A stretch of DNA of 64,000 bases from Seriola aureovittata (Eukaryota > Chordata > Actinopteri > Carangiformes > Carangidae). This document shows, one piece after another, positions 1 to 14,867 of the stretch. Numbering within the stretch: position 1 is the first letter of the stretch; every line of letters starts with the position of its first letter. A program made the position numbers and the translations under genes. The notes beneath the pieces were generated by a model. The model saw only the letters and a list, made by a program, of their open reading frames with translations, was not told the origin of the DNA and made no database searches. The stretch lies in contig NC_079387.1 in assembly GCF_021018895.1 (NCBI RefSeq), forward strand, positions 6,792,083-6,856,082, given 5' to 3'.

Positions 1-1451
1 CTGACTCCATTGTTTTATTCTGTTTCCTGGCAGCACAGGATTCACCTCTGTGATGCTGCTGCACAGAGAACAGAGGAGGCGATGAAAAAGCATGAGGCTG
101 GGCCACACACAGATCCAAATGGGAGAGCAGGCTGTCGGATTTGTGTATGTCCCAGGAAAGGAAATGAGTGCTTGTTGAGGTTGTGTGGATGGCTGTGCAT
201 GTGTGTTGAGAGGGTATGCACTGTGATTTGTACTGTACTGTGAAGTCACCGCTGGGAATTGAGGTCACTGTGACATAAAACCAAGCACAAGTCAGACATG
301 GGCCAGCAGAAAAATCTTAAAACCCTTACCTCAAAGGGAAATCCTCCACAATTACAACTTACATTTCTCATTTTTGTTGTGACTCTGTCTTAATATATCA
401 GCTTTGAAAACCTGCTTTACTCTGTTTAATATAGACCTACTTGAACACTATATTACACCTAAAGTCCAGCTTTAATTCTATGAGATCATATGATTAATCA
501 ATCAGATTTCATCATTCCCGATTTTAATTGACACGTCATTACTGAGATGAATTTATGCGTAAACAAGGAGTTTTTCCTGATGTAAGATCCAGCTGCCCAC
601 TCACAGGTGTCAACAGGCCTCTAATCTAATCAGCACTAGAACACATCTGAGTGAACTCGTGCTTCAATACAAAACACACATTTACATATCGTCCTCCGAC
701 TGTGATTGTGGTCATTAACAGAAAAATGGCTAAGAAAACTCCAGATTGGTGCAACAGGGTTGCTTTGTTCTATTTTTATATTTAGCTGAAGCACTGATTG
801 CACGTAATGGCATTAGAGGCACATGTAGATGTGAGATGGACAAAGTTAATGATAGCAGTGTGGGATAGAGTATGTTGAAATGTTGGAGTTGTCAGAGAAG
901 AAAAGAGGGTGGTTGATTAATGTTGGACAAAAAGTCAAAGAGATAATGAAAAATATTCAAATGAACATACTTTCACAAAAATGATACTTGTAATGATTCA
1001 TTTGATTATGAAGTTATTAACAGTCAAGACAATCAAAGCCATTAATCATAAAAGACATTTGATTAAATTAATTCCTCTGTTATGAGCGGGATGAGGAGTG
1101 ATGGTGTTATGTAGTTCTTCATTTGAGTGATGATCTCTTGCACTGTGCTCACTAATGTATTCAGGTATTTGCTGTGGACAGATGTAACAAAATGAAGGCC
1201 TGATGAGAACGAACAAGCGAGGACTGTGACTTGTTGAGCAAAGGAAAGGTCAGCCAGAGTGATGAACTCTTCAGGTCGGGTGGCATCAAACTGAGCATTG
1301 ATCACTTTCCTGTATAGATCCGTGTAATCAAGCTGGTGTCTTTGCTTAATGCACCTGTTTGTCTACACAACATTGCTGATGTCTATAAAGAGGCGGAGAC
1401 GCAGGCTCACCAAGTAATAAGCTGTTCTGTAATGCTGTAAGCACACAAACA

Positions 1452-1453
<2 letters not shown>

Positions 1454-1530
<77 letters not shown>
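1454..1530. repeat. Compound microsatellite (CT)n(CA)n
   Basis: A pure CT run at 1454-1488 passes directly into a pure CA run to 1530. Such compound tracts are highly length-variable and typical of fish introns. Confidence 0.97.
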
Positions 1531-1531
<1 letters not shown>

Positions 1532-4500
1532 GGCCATTGTCCAACCTTAAATGAGGCCTGCAATCCAACACACTGGGTTTTACTGCTGAGGACTGCAGCT
1601 ACAGGATGGGTGTCGCAGTCCTAAATGAGTCCAAGTGCCCAAATGGGAAAACTGAGGATCCTAAATGAGCCATTACTAAAAGAATTTGGATTCCTCCCAC
1701 TGCACACAGAGAGGGTGGAAAATAATATTTTATTTAGAGTTTAATTGCAGCTCGTGGCCCTGAGTGCCCCATCAGACAAACTATAATGGAATCTATGATC
1801 GTAATGGTTACTGTCTTCATTCGGCTTCTCTGCGTGATCCTGGAGCATATGGCACTGCAAGCATTTGTCCTTTTCTCTTACAAAAAACATGACGGATGGC
1901 ACGGCAGTGAGTGCAACCTTAACAAGACAGACGCATTGTTAAGTCTGTTAGATTTTCTCAGGCTTTTACCCAAAACAGCATAAAGTAAAATACCAGTTTA
2001 TGCAACAGAGAGCTCCAGTTCTTTATTCTCTAGTGCTAGAAGTGTACTATAATGGGTCCAAGTATCATACCAACAGAAGAATGTCGTAAAAGTGAAAAAA
2101 TATTATTTGGAATGCAAATAAAAATCCTATACGTCATGCTATTCTACTGATGAGTAAAGGGCCATGTTTCATTGTTTAGAGAATAATAGAGACATTTCTA
2201 TTAATTGTTGTTTACAAATTGTACAACATGTTTTATCTTGTAATTCAAATGAGTCATCTTACCAAGTGAATAAGTGGAGTTAATAGTGGAAATTGAAGTC
2301 AATGTGGAAAAAAAAACATGCTAGATTGAAAACTCTTACCATTTTATTTCCAAAATGCAATCAGGTACTATTTGAGCATTTGTACCTGCATTTATGGCCC
2401 TTGATAATTGCTAAGATTGTCTGACGAATGGAGCCGTGAACCTTCGGTGAAGTCTATGCTGCAAATAAATGGCCAAAATTGTTCCAGCACCAGTAAAAAC
2501 TATATGACTTCTTTGCTCATTATAGTATGTCCGACTGCGAAGCCCTCAAGTTTCACTCACAGCAGGATTTGTCATGGGGCTGGTGTCCACTTGCTTCGCT
2601 TCCAACTGCAGCTGTGAAGAATTCATCACAGAAGAAGCCTTTGACTTCACCCTTTGTTAGTGTGGAAAGAGTTTGGATAAAAGAATAAAAGGGCAAGCAC
2701 ATCCAGCATCCTGAAGGCCTGGTCGGGATCTCAACAAAAGGATCCCGAACTCATCCATAAGGTCAACACTACAGGACGAACATGAAAAGAGTGTTGTTTT
2801 GACATCACTCTTTTTAAAGTCAGTCTCATTCATTTCATTCATGGAGGAAAAGATAACAACGGAGGGAGACGAGACCGCCCGAGAAGTGATTGTCAGGAGG
2901 AGGGATGCATGCGGCAAATGACATGACACACTTCCAAAGGCATGCTGGCAAAGACAACAAATCCACCCACATCTTTATCTGTGATCAAAGGAAAGATTTA
3001 TGATTCTCCACATTTGCAGTCCATCCTCCTTTCCCTATCTCCCTGCCTCCTCACACATTATCTCTCCGAGTTAGGGCTATCAGAATGAATTTGCCAGCTG
3101 ACTTTTTTGACCCTCCACCAACGCAAGGATGAAATTTCCCCAGAGTGACACTTTCATCAGGCCACTTACTGTCTTGACCTTCTGCAACTTGTGCCCTTTC
3201 TGTGGTATAAACATGCCTAATGCGCGTTAGCCTACAGAGTCTTACAGTCCCTACAGGGGCTATCTAAAGATGCATGGACACAGGGCGTATGCTGCAGTCA
3301 CAGCTTGTCTCACTCTGTTCTCTGGACTGACGGACAGCCAACAGGCCACATGGATGGCAGTAGAGGCTGAGATACTGATGGGGTCACTAGGTTGTTGATA
3401 CTTGAAGGAACAGCTGTGTGGAGCATATGGAGCTGGCTGACAATCTCAATTTGTCTGAGTTCCCTGATCACAGTGATGGATAGGTAGAGTTGGACTTCCT
3501 TTGTGAGTTTTGCCTGGGTTTGCTCTGAGAGCCTGTAAATCAGCTGGTATCAGAAATCCTCCGATGATGTCACAGTTTCAATGTTTATACTAACATGACA
3601 CACACAAACACAAATATGTCGTATGTCATATTATTGTGACTCATAATGCCTCAAACAACACAATGACTATTCTCAAACTCAGTTACAGTTCTCTGTATGC
3701 AAGGGAGCAAACAATTCAGTCCAGGAGCGACAAATGCTACTTCTTACAAGAAAGAAAAAAAAAATTTTCCCCATCCCCACCGTGATCTCCAGGATGTTTG
3801 GAAAACTTCAACACAGGGGGGCCATCTTTCACCTTCTCTACTTCATCACCCCCGTGTCTAGACTGCTGGGGGATCCTGTCTTCTCTCCTATCTCCACGGG
3901 CCCAAGTGTAATGAAGATGCTTCACAGTCCAAGGACCAAAATCTCTCTGTGTTGTCAATATACTGTATCTAGGTAAACACCCACCATTTCTCACTCGTTT
4001 ATTTATCTGTTACCTGTACGGTTAAGATGTAGTTAACTTTAAGCAATTAAACCTGCTGGACTGAAATTGGGGAAAGGCTGTGGTCATGGTTAGACAAGGT
4101 CAAAGTTGACTGTTGGTACAGCAGGAGACAGGACGTAAACCACAATCCCCAGTGCTGAAGTCACACGTCTTTCACTCCAACCCTCCCACTTTTTGTCCAT
4201 CTACTACTCTGCTACTCTTCTCTACTTCAGCCTTTGTTACTTACATAGCACAGTCACTGTTTGCACATTAGCAAGAGGTTGCTTGTCCAGAAAAGGCAAA
4301 CAGAGGTTATTTTAAGTATTTGATTAAATGGTCAAAGCTATTGTTTTTCTGTGGAGGATAGTCTTTGTATTTCTCCGTCTGGTTTTGTTTGTGTTGACGG
4401 TTAAATCTTTCCCCTCTCTCAAAAAGTATGTACACACGAAAAGATTATGAGGACTACACAAGAGCAAAAGAACCATACTCATAAGCAGCACATTATCCTC

Positions 4501-4719
4501 ATTAGAGCTTCTTAAACCCACTTTACCAGAACCTCTCAGTAAATACAGAGCATATTATCACTGTTGTTTGAGAGTTGCCCTTTTCCCTCATGGACAGAAT
4601 AGCTTACCGGCAAGCAATGCATTAGCAGAGCTAATAAACTGCTCGGCTGTAAGAAACTTGCAGTGACACTGCACTGCCATTGTCTAAACTTTATTTAAGC
4701 AGGCAGGTTGACTAACAAC

Positions 4720-5000
4720 ACATTTTCATTCACAGTGACAGCCTGGCAGAGTTTCTGCAGAGCGATGAAGGTTTGTAGTACTGCTACCGTCTTTCAGTAT
4801 TGGCCAATGGTGCCACTGGGGTCAAAAGCCTTGCTCAAGAGCAGTTCGGAGGTATAATGGTCTGAGGTATGGAGGGAATGTGCAGTACGAGTTTCTTTCA
4901 GTTCTCACATGCAGAATTTGTCTCCTGCTTTGGGGATTTGAAAAAGCTACTCTTTTAACCACAAATACACTTCCCTCTCTATTAGGCTATCACTGCCCCA
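4720..5000 (+). repeat. Dispersed repeat relic with 'ccttgctcaagagca' and '-taggctatcactgcccc' signatures
   Basis: The block begins near agcctggcagagtttctgc (4741), contains ggtcaaaagccttgctcaag (4820-4840), and ends near attaggctatcactgcccc (4981-4999). The 'ccttgctcaagggca' phrase and the 'taggctaccactgccc' ending recur in many fish interspersed repeats. I recognise this by recollection of the pattern, not by a database search; class and true edges are unknown. Confidence 0.5.
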
Positions 5001-5339
5001 AAACTTCATATTGGTTTTCTAGCAGACTGGAACCAATCTGCATGGCAGGAAGCCTTCCCTGAAGCTAGTGCCAGACTATCTCTGTCTCACAAACAGCTCA
5101 ACAAGCCTCTATTTGTGCATCTATTTCTATACTGCTGCAGCAAATGTTCCTGTGAGCAGGTAATGCATGATGTATCCACATATGGGAAATCTACTCATGA
5201 TAGTCTTTTGTAGAGATGATATGCCAAATCATGTGACACATTTATGAAACAAAAACATACCATGAGTAGGGAGGAAATGCCTTAGAATTGCATGAAAGCA
5301 TCATGAACATCAGCTCTTACACAGCACACTGTGTTTAGC

Positions 5340-5535
5340 CGGGATTCCTGTTGGCCCACAGAGTCGCTCTTATCCCTGGGTTAAAAACTGTATCACAAAG
5401 TCGAGGCAGGTTAAACCCAATTCTAACCTAGATGGCTTTGTTCCAGAGGAGGGCTGGCCCCAATTTTTACAGGGTTACCTTCTGAAAATGGAGTAAACCT
5501 GGGGTTAATTACTGATGGTGTGCACCAGGGGTTAG
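5340..5535. repeat. Possible nonautonomous element relic rich in 'gggttaa' blocks
   Basis: Repeated short blocks of the type gggttaaa, ggttaaacc, gggttacc, ggggttaatt and ggggttaga occur about every 25-60 bases between 5378 and 5533. Such spaced GGTTAA/TTAACC blocks resemble a nonautonomous repeat I have seen in fish sequence, but no terminal repeat was found. Confidence 0.3.
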
Positions 5536-8500
5536 ACTTCAAAATGAACAGAATCACATTTGTATTATTCAGTTAAACGTGTTAACCAAATCTTTTATCA
5601 ATTTGCTTGTGTGTTTTTGTTGCATTGGCCAACAGAAAGGCCTTGCATCAAGACACTGTAGCAACGGCTACTTTAAGCCTTCCTGTCCACTTGTCATCCC
5701 CTTTCCTCCAAAGATGACAGAACAGATCTTACAGACGTATCTCATGTCAAAACAAACATAAGAATCAACCCCGACATTTAAGATAACATGCCAAACACCA
5801 TCAAACCAAATAACAGAAAAATTGATTTTCAAAAAACACACAAAGGAGTGTGGGGGTATGAGGTGTGATCAAATCAACAAAGTCTAAAGATTGAAGTGGA
5901 GAGGAGCTTTTTCGCATGTGTTTGTAGGTTAATGCTGAAGTTGCTGAGGTAGCTTTATGTATTAGCTGTGTTGATGCAACTATTCCCCAGCTGAGATACA
6001 CTACACATATCTCTTGTAGAGAAGTAAGATTAAGTTGTTCAATAGTGCAGATTGTCAGTGTGTCTGGTGCTGCAAGGATGAACCTGTGAAGGGAAGGAAA
6101 ATGAAGCATGGAGGAAAGAACTGAGGCTGATAAATGTATTTCAAAATAAAATTTTGACAGATGGGAGTTACTTAAACATTTCTCAAGGACAGAGCTGCTC
6201 TGAAAAATGAAATGATCTGACTGCTTTAGTAAAACCTTGCAGAGCCAAAGAAGCACAAAGCCAGCTCACTGGCATATGTGAATGACCATGAAAGGATAGG
6301 AAAAATGGGGTATCTATGACAAAATCAAAACAGTATTTAAAGGCTTTGTTGCAGTTTTGCAAACAAGGTAATTTTGCCTTTTCCAGCTCAAATTTTCAGT
6401 CCGGCTGACAAAGGTGAGAAAAGAAGCTGCAGATCAATAGTGGTTTGCCACTAAAACCACTGAATAGTTACTCAGTCAATAAAACGAAAGAAAGAGATCG
6501 GCTATCGAGAGACACTGCTTTTCCCCCCACAGTCTAAATGCTTAGGCTGCAGCTGCAAAGCATTCAGTTGTGTGTATCAAGGAGTAATTCCCTTCATTTT
6601 AATAATTTAGGCAGTTGACAACCTTCACATGTGCACCAGGGTCACATTAAAGTATAACGATCACACATTTGATTTTATGGAACCAGTTGTAGTGTATCTA
6701 TGCAAATAGAACAAAAGGAAACAAAAGTAAAAGCCCCACCAGCAAATGTTGTATAATATCTGAAAAAGCCCTGTGGTGTGGTCTGAACAACTGCACATGT
6801 ATTTTTGAGACATGTATCCATGGCGACTCATCTGCTATGAAAACAGCAGGGTTCCTTTTGAAGTGAAAATGTAAAATCCAAAGCAACAGGGAACAAGCCC
6901 AAAATGCAAGGATTCATGGGCATAATGTAGCTGTTTCATTGTAGACTGCGAGTCAGCTGCTGCTCATGCTGCTTCGGTACAAATAAAGTCAAGCTGCAGT
7001 CACTTCAAATATGAACTCTGGTATAGGCTACTGTTAGTTGCAGCGCAACCACAGCACCACAGCAACATTGCGTTATACCATTAAATGTATAAACTCTCCA
7101 AGTATTCCTGTCAAAAGCCTGCAGAGAACAAGAACAACTTTCCAAAGCCAAGAAAACAGGAGGAAAAACAAACAGTAATATGGCTGAATTTATTCTCCAC
7201 TGTTTCCACTGTGCATTTAAAAGCTTGTTTTGAGTTTAAGGTGACTCTGAGGGCACCTGTGGGTGCTATCTGTGGATAAACGAATATTTTCTGACAAGTT
7301 TCCATCACTCCACACTGTAACATTAATTTAACAGATATTTAACCTTCTGTTTGCAAAAGCACGGCAAGAATCTTGGATTAAAACAAGATATGGGTACATA
7401 ATGTATATGTAAAAGGGGTTAACCTGACTCAGGGCTATGGGTTCGCTGTGGTGTAAGATAGTGTATCTCTGTAAAGTGGTCTATGGAGACCTAACTGCTG
7501 AAGGAAGAGCTTAGTGCAACCACATCAAGAGAGACGGGTAACTGAGACTATCATCTGAGTGACTGCGCATGTTCCATCTGTGTGCATGGATGCATCAGTG
7601 TAATTCAGATTGCGTTAAGTGTGTGACTGTCACAGCAAAGTAAATGTGTGACTGTCATTTGGACAGCTGAGACCCGATGTTTGCACAGCCGCCCACTCCA
7701 ATATGTCTGGAGAGCCATGTGAAAGCTGCTCCAAGCTAAGAGAAAAATACTCAAGGAGAATGTTTCCCACGGGCAATGATCCCTAATCAGAAGTTCAGAA
7801 AGACATAATCATATATATCTACAAATACAGACAGCCACATAAGGAAACACAAATAGATATAAGCACACAAAAACAACAATTGAGAACAATTGAGTCGTTC
7901 CTTACCTAAAATATGATTTTGAACCATTTGCGGCCAGTTTAAGAAAGGTTATCATTTTCCTCCAGTATGCTTCAAGCTAAATTTCCTGTGTTTTGACTCT
8001 TCTATTATCTGACATCTATATACTTTATTATCTGACACCTGCAGCTGCACGCTCCTTTAAAGAAAGCGAGCTGTTCAAGAAAATGAACATTTCTGACTTG
8101 GGGCCATTTAACAGGCAATCACAGCCAGCATAAATGGAACACTGACCCCTTTAGCTTAATCCAGAGAGGTTAATGCATTAAAGATGGAATACTTCCAAGC
8201 ACTAAAATATAAGGACATTCTATTGAAGATTTACTTTTACTTTGAATGAGTACACTATCCTCAACACCTCAAGACTTAGTTATCTAAATTTTGAGTAAAA
8301 CGTTGTTGCCACAATAACATTTCACCAGAAACTTTTTGGCTTCAACCTCACACATGTACTCACACACAATACAAGACAGCTCAACTGACTGCTATGTCAA
8401 AAGGACTTATTTATTCAAATTTTGAACAGAGAGTTGCTACCATTATAAAATTCTACCATAAAACTTTTCAAATCAGTAACATGTCTCCTTTAATATTGTA

Positions 8501-9560
8501 CAGCACTATATGCACTATGAATGACTTGGAGAAAAGTGACATAGAAATTAACTTATTCAATGAGTGCAGAAACATCATGATCAAAATGGCAAGAGAAAAG
8601 GATCTAAGTGACTCATTAGGGGCTTGGACAGCAGGAGCTTTAGTCACAAAGACGGCGAAAGGAAACAGAAGCAGTATCGACATCTGTATTTCAATCTGTG
8701 GGATAAACCTCTTAGCCTGGTAACAGCTGCCCACATCAGTGAATTGTTCAACCATAATGTGTTGTGCACATTGATGGCTATTTCATTTGAAGAGTTTTGT
8801 CGAATAGATAAAGAATTTTTCTGTCATCTTCCTGCATACATAAATGAAAAAGCTACATCAAGGAAAAAGAGCAACAGAAAATTGTGTGGATGAGATCGAT
8901 ACAACTGCACAGTGTTGCAAAATAAAATAACAGGTCTAAATTTAAATCGGCATATTTGTTTGATTAATTTGAGGAACATCAAATAAACCCTTTTAGCAAC
9001 CAAAACCACAGCTACCATGACTGAAAATAATGTTACCAGGATGGATAAGTCATTTGTTACCCACTGGTTGGAAGATGGCCAGAAATTTGACCCCGAATGT
9101 CAGCCATATCAATTTAAACGCTGATAATATGTTAGGGTTGAGTTCACAAGTTGTTTCCACTGTCCCCCAAATTCCAAAAAAAAATCACATGCCAGGTTTA
9201 AGAAATAAAAAATCTTTCTCACAGCATTAACATGTTCATCATTGCCACTTGTTTGTGAGGGTATGAAATGAACAATGCAAGTGTCAGCTTGTCAACACTC
9301 CAACATTTGCCGATGCATTGTGTACACATCACAGTCAGTTTAAGCCACCATCCACACTGGCCTTGGAAAACCACTCAAGAAACATTTCCATTACTGAAGA
9401 GAGCAGTAGGGCACACTTGGAGGAGACCGCTGAAGCAGGAATGTATATTGAATCAATAGAGGTCTGCACAGTCCAGCAAGGACAAACATACTGTAGAGCA
9501 GAGCTCTGCAGGGTCTCCGACAGGCAGCACTGTGGCCTCTGTTGTTTGAGCTGCAGGAAC

Positions 9561-9572
9561 GGGGGGGGGGGG
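9561..9572. repeat. Poly-G tract (12)
   Basis: Twelve consecutive G on the plus strand; length may be misjudged by sequencing. Confidence 0.9.
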
Positions 9573-12500
9573 CAGTCAGATGAAAGGAGCATGTGTGTAG
9601 AGGAAGGGGTCACCAAGGAGGCCAGATGGCACAAACTACACGAGATGCATAGGTGTGGTAAAGGGAACACACAGGGACAAGGACTTACAGGGGAGGCTGA
9701 GGGGGAAGGCTGGCTGTGATTGTGGAAGGTGAACAACCATGTGCCCTGTCCCTGAGATCTGGGCGGCTTTGGTGACAAGAGACTCCATGCAAGCGGTAGC
9801 AGATGAGGGAGCAGGGGGCACTGGAGCTGTCAGGCACCCTGCGCCCACACATACAGGTCTTTGTGCCACTGGGACAGGCCTATTTTCCCCTGAGAAACAA
9901 GGGTGTGCACAAAGTTTGAGTTTTAAATGCACAACTTTACAAAATGTACACAGAGCACACTATGTTAGAGCTTTGAAAATTGCCATAGAAAAACTATTTT
10001 TATTTTACTGGCAACTGTCGATTGTGCCAGGAGATATTGCCCTCTTTGTTTCCACAGTCACTGGCTTTCCTTCATGGGAAAATGTCAAATATTATCTTTC
10101 ACACTGTGGGGATTATTTGAGTTGTGCATGCAATGAGTCACCTCCATGCATAATGATATGCTTACATAATTTAGGGTACTCAAGTATTCTGTTTGTTGGC
10201 TTGGTTTGCATTTACAACAATCCTTATGAAGTTATATCCAAATTATGAAAGAATATGATGAGCTGTGATATGCTGATTTAAGCAAAAATATTGAGGCATG
10301 TCATCACTTTCTTACACTGTTTCCTGCAGCCTAAGCAAGTCTGCTTTCTTATATTTCAGATATTGTTTTTATCCAGGTATAGTTTTAAGAGCTTAGTTTC
10401 ATTAGGTTAGGTTCTACTATGGTACTGTAACTCACATTTTTCGACTTCACCTACATCTTCTGCTTTCTTTTGCTTATAATGATTCCCTCCATTTTGACAA
10501 CACTTAAAGATTTAGCTTGAATTTCTTGAGTTCAGCTGTGGGTTATACTTAACGTGTGGGTGGACAGTGCAGCAGTGACAGCAAAAGTGGAGGAGGAGAG
10601 TTTTTCTCTGATCAAGAAAAGGTCAGAGGTGGCTAAATTGCATTCTGGGCTTTTGAGTCTCCTGTTGGTAATCTTTGCCCCCTCTACTTTCCCCCTGTAT
10701 GATAACTGTATGCTGGTGGAAATGGTGAGTGGAGAAAGGCCTCTAAACTTCCCGGCTCAAGATGTTTGTGCTGTCAGTTATTGTAGCACCACTGGACGTA
10801 TCCGTACATAATGTCATGTCGTCTGTTTGGCCACTTATCCAAAGAGAAGAAGAGGAAAAATACACAGCTGCTAAAATGGAATAGAAGCGCCATGCAAATC
10901 ACCAACAGCTATTTTGTACCACTACAAGGTGGATGTTTTTCTTGAAGTAGAATATGAGCTACAACTCCACTGAGTTGTCACTGAATTAAATCTACTTCAT
11001 CAAAACTTTGAAAAACTTCTTTGATCCCAAAATAGCTCAGCAACTTTTTAGCAGTCAATCCAGAGGCAACATGAGTCTTTTTACTATTCATTATTCCACA
11101 ACTTATGGCCAAAAACCCCACAAAGCAATATTATTAATCTTGAGGAGGAGGGTAATTTATTTTCTCTGGCATGTAAAGATAATTAAGCACGGGGGCGGAC
11201 GGGATTTTGAGCGTGCTCACTTGTTGCCGCCTCACATGTCTTGGCATCATTCCCAACACTTTGAGTTTATGTCAAAATACAATTACTCACTCTATAAACC
11301 ACCTTCTGCTTGTGGGAAGCTCTAATCTGCATTTTGCAATATCATGGTTAAGATGCATTTCAGTGAGCGAGGTATGGACATTTGTGTGCATTTGATAAAA
11401 ATTTATAAAACCAAATGCAATGCATGTTTCAAGTAGAAGCACTCATAGTTTCAAATGTTGCCTCTCTGTGTGTGTCCTGTATATGAGTCTGTCTGTGGGT
11501 CCATATTAAGCTTTCATTTTAATTCCACTTGTGCCACTTCAATTAACCTTCAAATTTCATTCAAGCTCCGTAGTCCCTCTTACAGAATAGTGACAGTCCA
11601 TAGGCTGATGCTATCGGCTGATGGTAGATGTCACTATAGTTTTTATTTCACATTATTACTTGAGAATCATGCTTAGACTTTGCCAAAACTTTCTTTTAGC
11701 TTTCTCATACACGGTGCCGATATAAGTCTGAGCTGTTGCTGGGAATTTTTTGACTCATTCTCATGAGAAACATGGGCTAATTTTTATTTCAATAAAGACA
11801 GTGAGTGGGCGAGTGAGCACAGTGCAGCACAGTTCAATATGATCTGATTATAGTGTCTGCTGAGAAGACACCGCCAACATATCCTTCACAACAGCTATAA
11901 GGTTTCCATTGTGCCTTTGTTTCCTATACTGAGGTATCATAGGCTTCCTATCACTGTCAGTGGACATGCTGGCAATACGTCAGGTGCTCTGTGGCCTGCC
12001 TGGGGGGACACTGGCTTACCTACAGCTGTTCCCTGTCACAGTAGCCCATAATTGGCCCCCTGCTTCTCACCAGAGAGTGTGTCCATGTATGTGTGTTGGT
12101 GCGCATATGTGTGGGCGCCCGTACGCTCGCCTGTCAAAGTCTTGGATGACGCACAGATTCATGGGCACCGAGGAGCCCTGAACTGCTATGAAGACATTCT
12201 GTCAGCTTAGAGATGCTGGGAACTGCTGAGATAGTTCAATCTGCCGGCTTTTTCACAAGGTTAAAGTTGGGGATTTTCGGGAGGGATGTGCCATATCTGA
12301 TCGCAGTGGAATAGTGCAGAAATAATAGATGTGTGTGTGGAAAGGCACTGCAGGGAGCGAGATTTGGCCACAATTGTGGAAATGTGATACAGATGAACAA
12401 TTCTTTGTTATCAGACGGGAATGTGGGCTGTAATGCTGAATGAAGCGGTTCATCCCCAAGTCGTGACTTTAATTTGAGGAGGGTTGTATAGTGGAATATA

Positions 12501-13492
12501 GTGGGGATATGAGGAGCAGGACTTTGCTTGGATGTAAACAGGATTGTATGAGAGCTTGTATCTAACACAGGAGATAAGAAAGCACAGCAAGCAGAACTCA
12601 GCCTGGATTCAAACGTGTGGTTTCTGTGCAGAAAACGCCAACAGCCAATTAAGCACCAACCAAGGAAAATATTCTGGCACATTAAGTCTCCAAAGAGGCT
12701 CAGAAACTCTGCACTAAATCCACACGAGTCTGATACCCACGACACAACTATGATCTTATTACTACATGTTGCCCAATTTCACTATGCTGACAAAATACAG
12801 GCCATTCTACAGTGGGTGACTTACTGCAAGGCAATAAGGCCTGGGGTCAGGACCTCTCAGCAGGGCATCACAAGATAAAACGGAGGGGCTGTGAGATGAT
12901 GAATAAGACAAGGAAAGAAAAAAAAAGGAAAACCCATTTGTGCTACACATAATTTAGATTTTTAGTTTTTTCTAACTTTTCCACTATTTTTTTCTTTTTT
13001 TCTTTTGCAATATTATATACTTTCAGCCCTGTAAAAAATATTCACATATGACACTGTGAGAAAAAGAACAAACTCTTTGGCTGAACACAGCTTATAATGA
13101 TGTGCAAGAGGCTGAGAAGATGCTACGAGTAAACAATGTTCACTTTAAAAGATCACAAGCTAAAAAGGCTGAGAATCACTTCAAAACAGCTAGTTAGTTA
13201 GCGTGCCTTAGCTTTTAAAATTTAAACTGTGAAGCGAAATTAGCATATCATCTGACCTTCCAAAATAACAAATGCTGTGGTTATAATTGAAATGAGATTA
13301 AATGCCTGACCTGCCTGGGGGAAAAAAATGCTATTACCATGTGTTTTCACATCGTACTGCTGGGAAGACTTCCTTTTCAGCCATTCAAGCCAACCTCCCA
13401 GCTAACTTTCTCGCCAAAAACCCTTCACATTTCCTGACTGTGCTTTAAATAAACTAATATGATTCTGCCAGAGGAGAACTTTTGCGATATGA

Positions 13493-13508
13493 GTGTGTGT
13501 GTGTGTGT
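13493..13508. repeat. Short GT microsatellite
   Basis: Eight GT units in intron 2. Confidence 0.9.
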
Positions 13509-14830
13509 TTATGTGACCAAAAATAAAGCAAAGATGGACAAAAGTCTGTGTAATTAATTCCAACCATGTCAGTGTCCATTGGATCAGGTTGATTACAGAG
13601 AAAATGTTTATCAGGGACTTCTGTAGTTCTTAAAAACGCACTGAAAATAGGGACAGTTAGAGGGAATGCGTATTACCCCACCCCCTACCTATTCTCTGGT
13701 ATTCACAGACCAACCATGTTTTATTCCTTGCATGATTCTCTGTAACATTTCACAGTCTAAGCTAAATAATGTACATAAAGCATGGAGTGAAGACAGACAA
13801 ACTAAATACCAAAACCACAATCCTATTTGAGAAACACATTTTTCCTGCTACCCCACGTCTATCTGCACTTATCAGTCCAATCCCTGCTCGCTCTCTTCTC
13901 TTAACTCCCTTGAGGTCAAGCATTGGAGGTGCTGCTCCTGTTGACAAGTGAGCCCTCGGGGAGATGGTGGTAGCGGAGACTCTTGTTGCTGACACCTGTG
14001 ATGTGTCCATCCTCCGGAGAGGTGAGTCTGACAGTGAGAAGACCTATAAGCGGAGGTGCTGTCAGATTATGCAGCAGCCCTGAGGAGCAATGCACTGGAG
14101 GGCAGGGTGGTAGAGTGTGGTTGTACATGCTCAATGTTAAATGATCACGATTGAAAAGGCTGCCATTTATGCTGGGCTGCCTTAAAACAAAAAAAGAAGG
14201 TGATATATGGGATCATGTGGCATATCCAATGTCTCCATGGTAGCAAAATCTGAACTTTTTTGAGTTTTCTAGGAAATATTAAAAGGTCACATCAAGACAC
14301 TTGTTGAGTAAACGTGTGCACTTATGTTGTGTATATATGCTTCCAACAAGAGGCAAGGACAATGAAACATCCTGGAGAATGTAAAACACAGAGAGACAGA
14401 AGCAAGAGAGAACGACAGAATGAATCATCACAACACTAAAATTTTACAGTACCTCAATACGTACCGGTAAGCACATCAGGTGATAATTTCAACAGAGCTG
14501 TCAGCGAGGCAGCATCAGTTTAGTGAGGTCGATACAAAATTTAATTAAGAAGAGCGTCACTGTTATGAGGAACACTGCTCCGTTTGGTGTCAGAGGGCTG
14601 AAAAATGTGAATTGTAATCTTTCTTGATAGCAATGATTTACATTAAGATGATACTCAAAGACAGGCAGCGACAGCAGAAGAGGCAGACAAGGTTGTTTTC
14701 TTAATCTCAAGATGTGAGTGAGAAACCACTGAGAAATTAGCTTTTTAGTTACTGTGCATGACTCTACATTATGATACGTTATTTTATAAAGAGCACAGTT
14801 AAAATCAAGAGGAAAAATGATTATAGCTAT

Positions 14831-14867
14831 GAATGAATGAATGAATGAATGAATGAATGAATGAATG
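14831..14867. repeat. Tetranucleotide microsatellite (GAAT)9
   Basis: Nine perfect GAAT units. On the minus strand they give the repeated SFIH peptide in a chance open frame. Confidence 0.95.

Noticed and set aside
1363..1563. Minus-strand frame with VCVC and ERER runs
   Set aside because: It is the translation of the CT/CA microsatellite.
9739..10248. 169-codon plus-strand frame
   Set aside because: No recognisable motif and no promoter or splice context; overlaps other chance frames.
12236..12745. 169-codon minus-strand frame
   Set aside because: Composition is unstructured, and no family motif or splice context was found.
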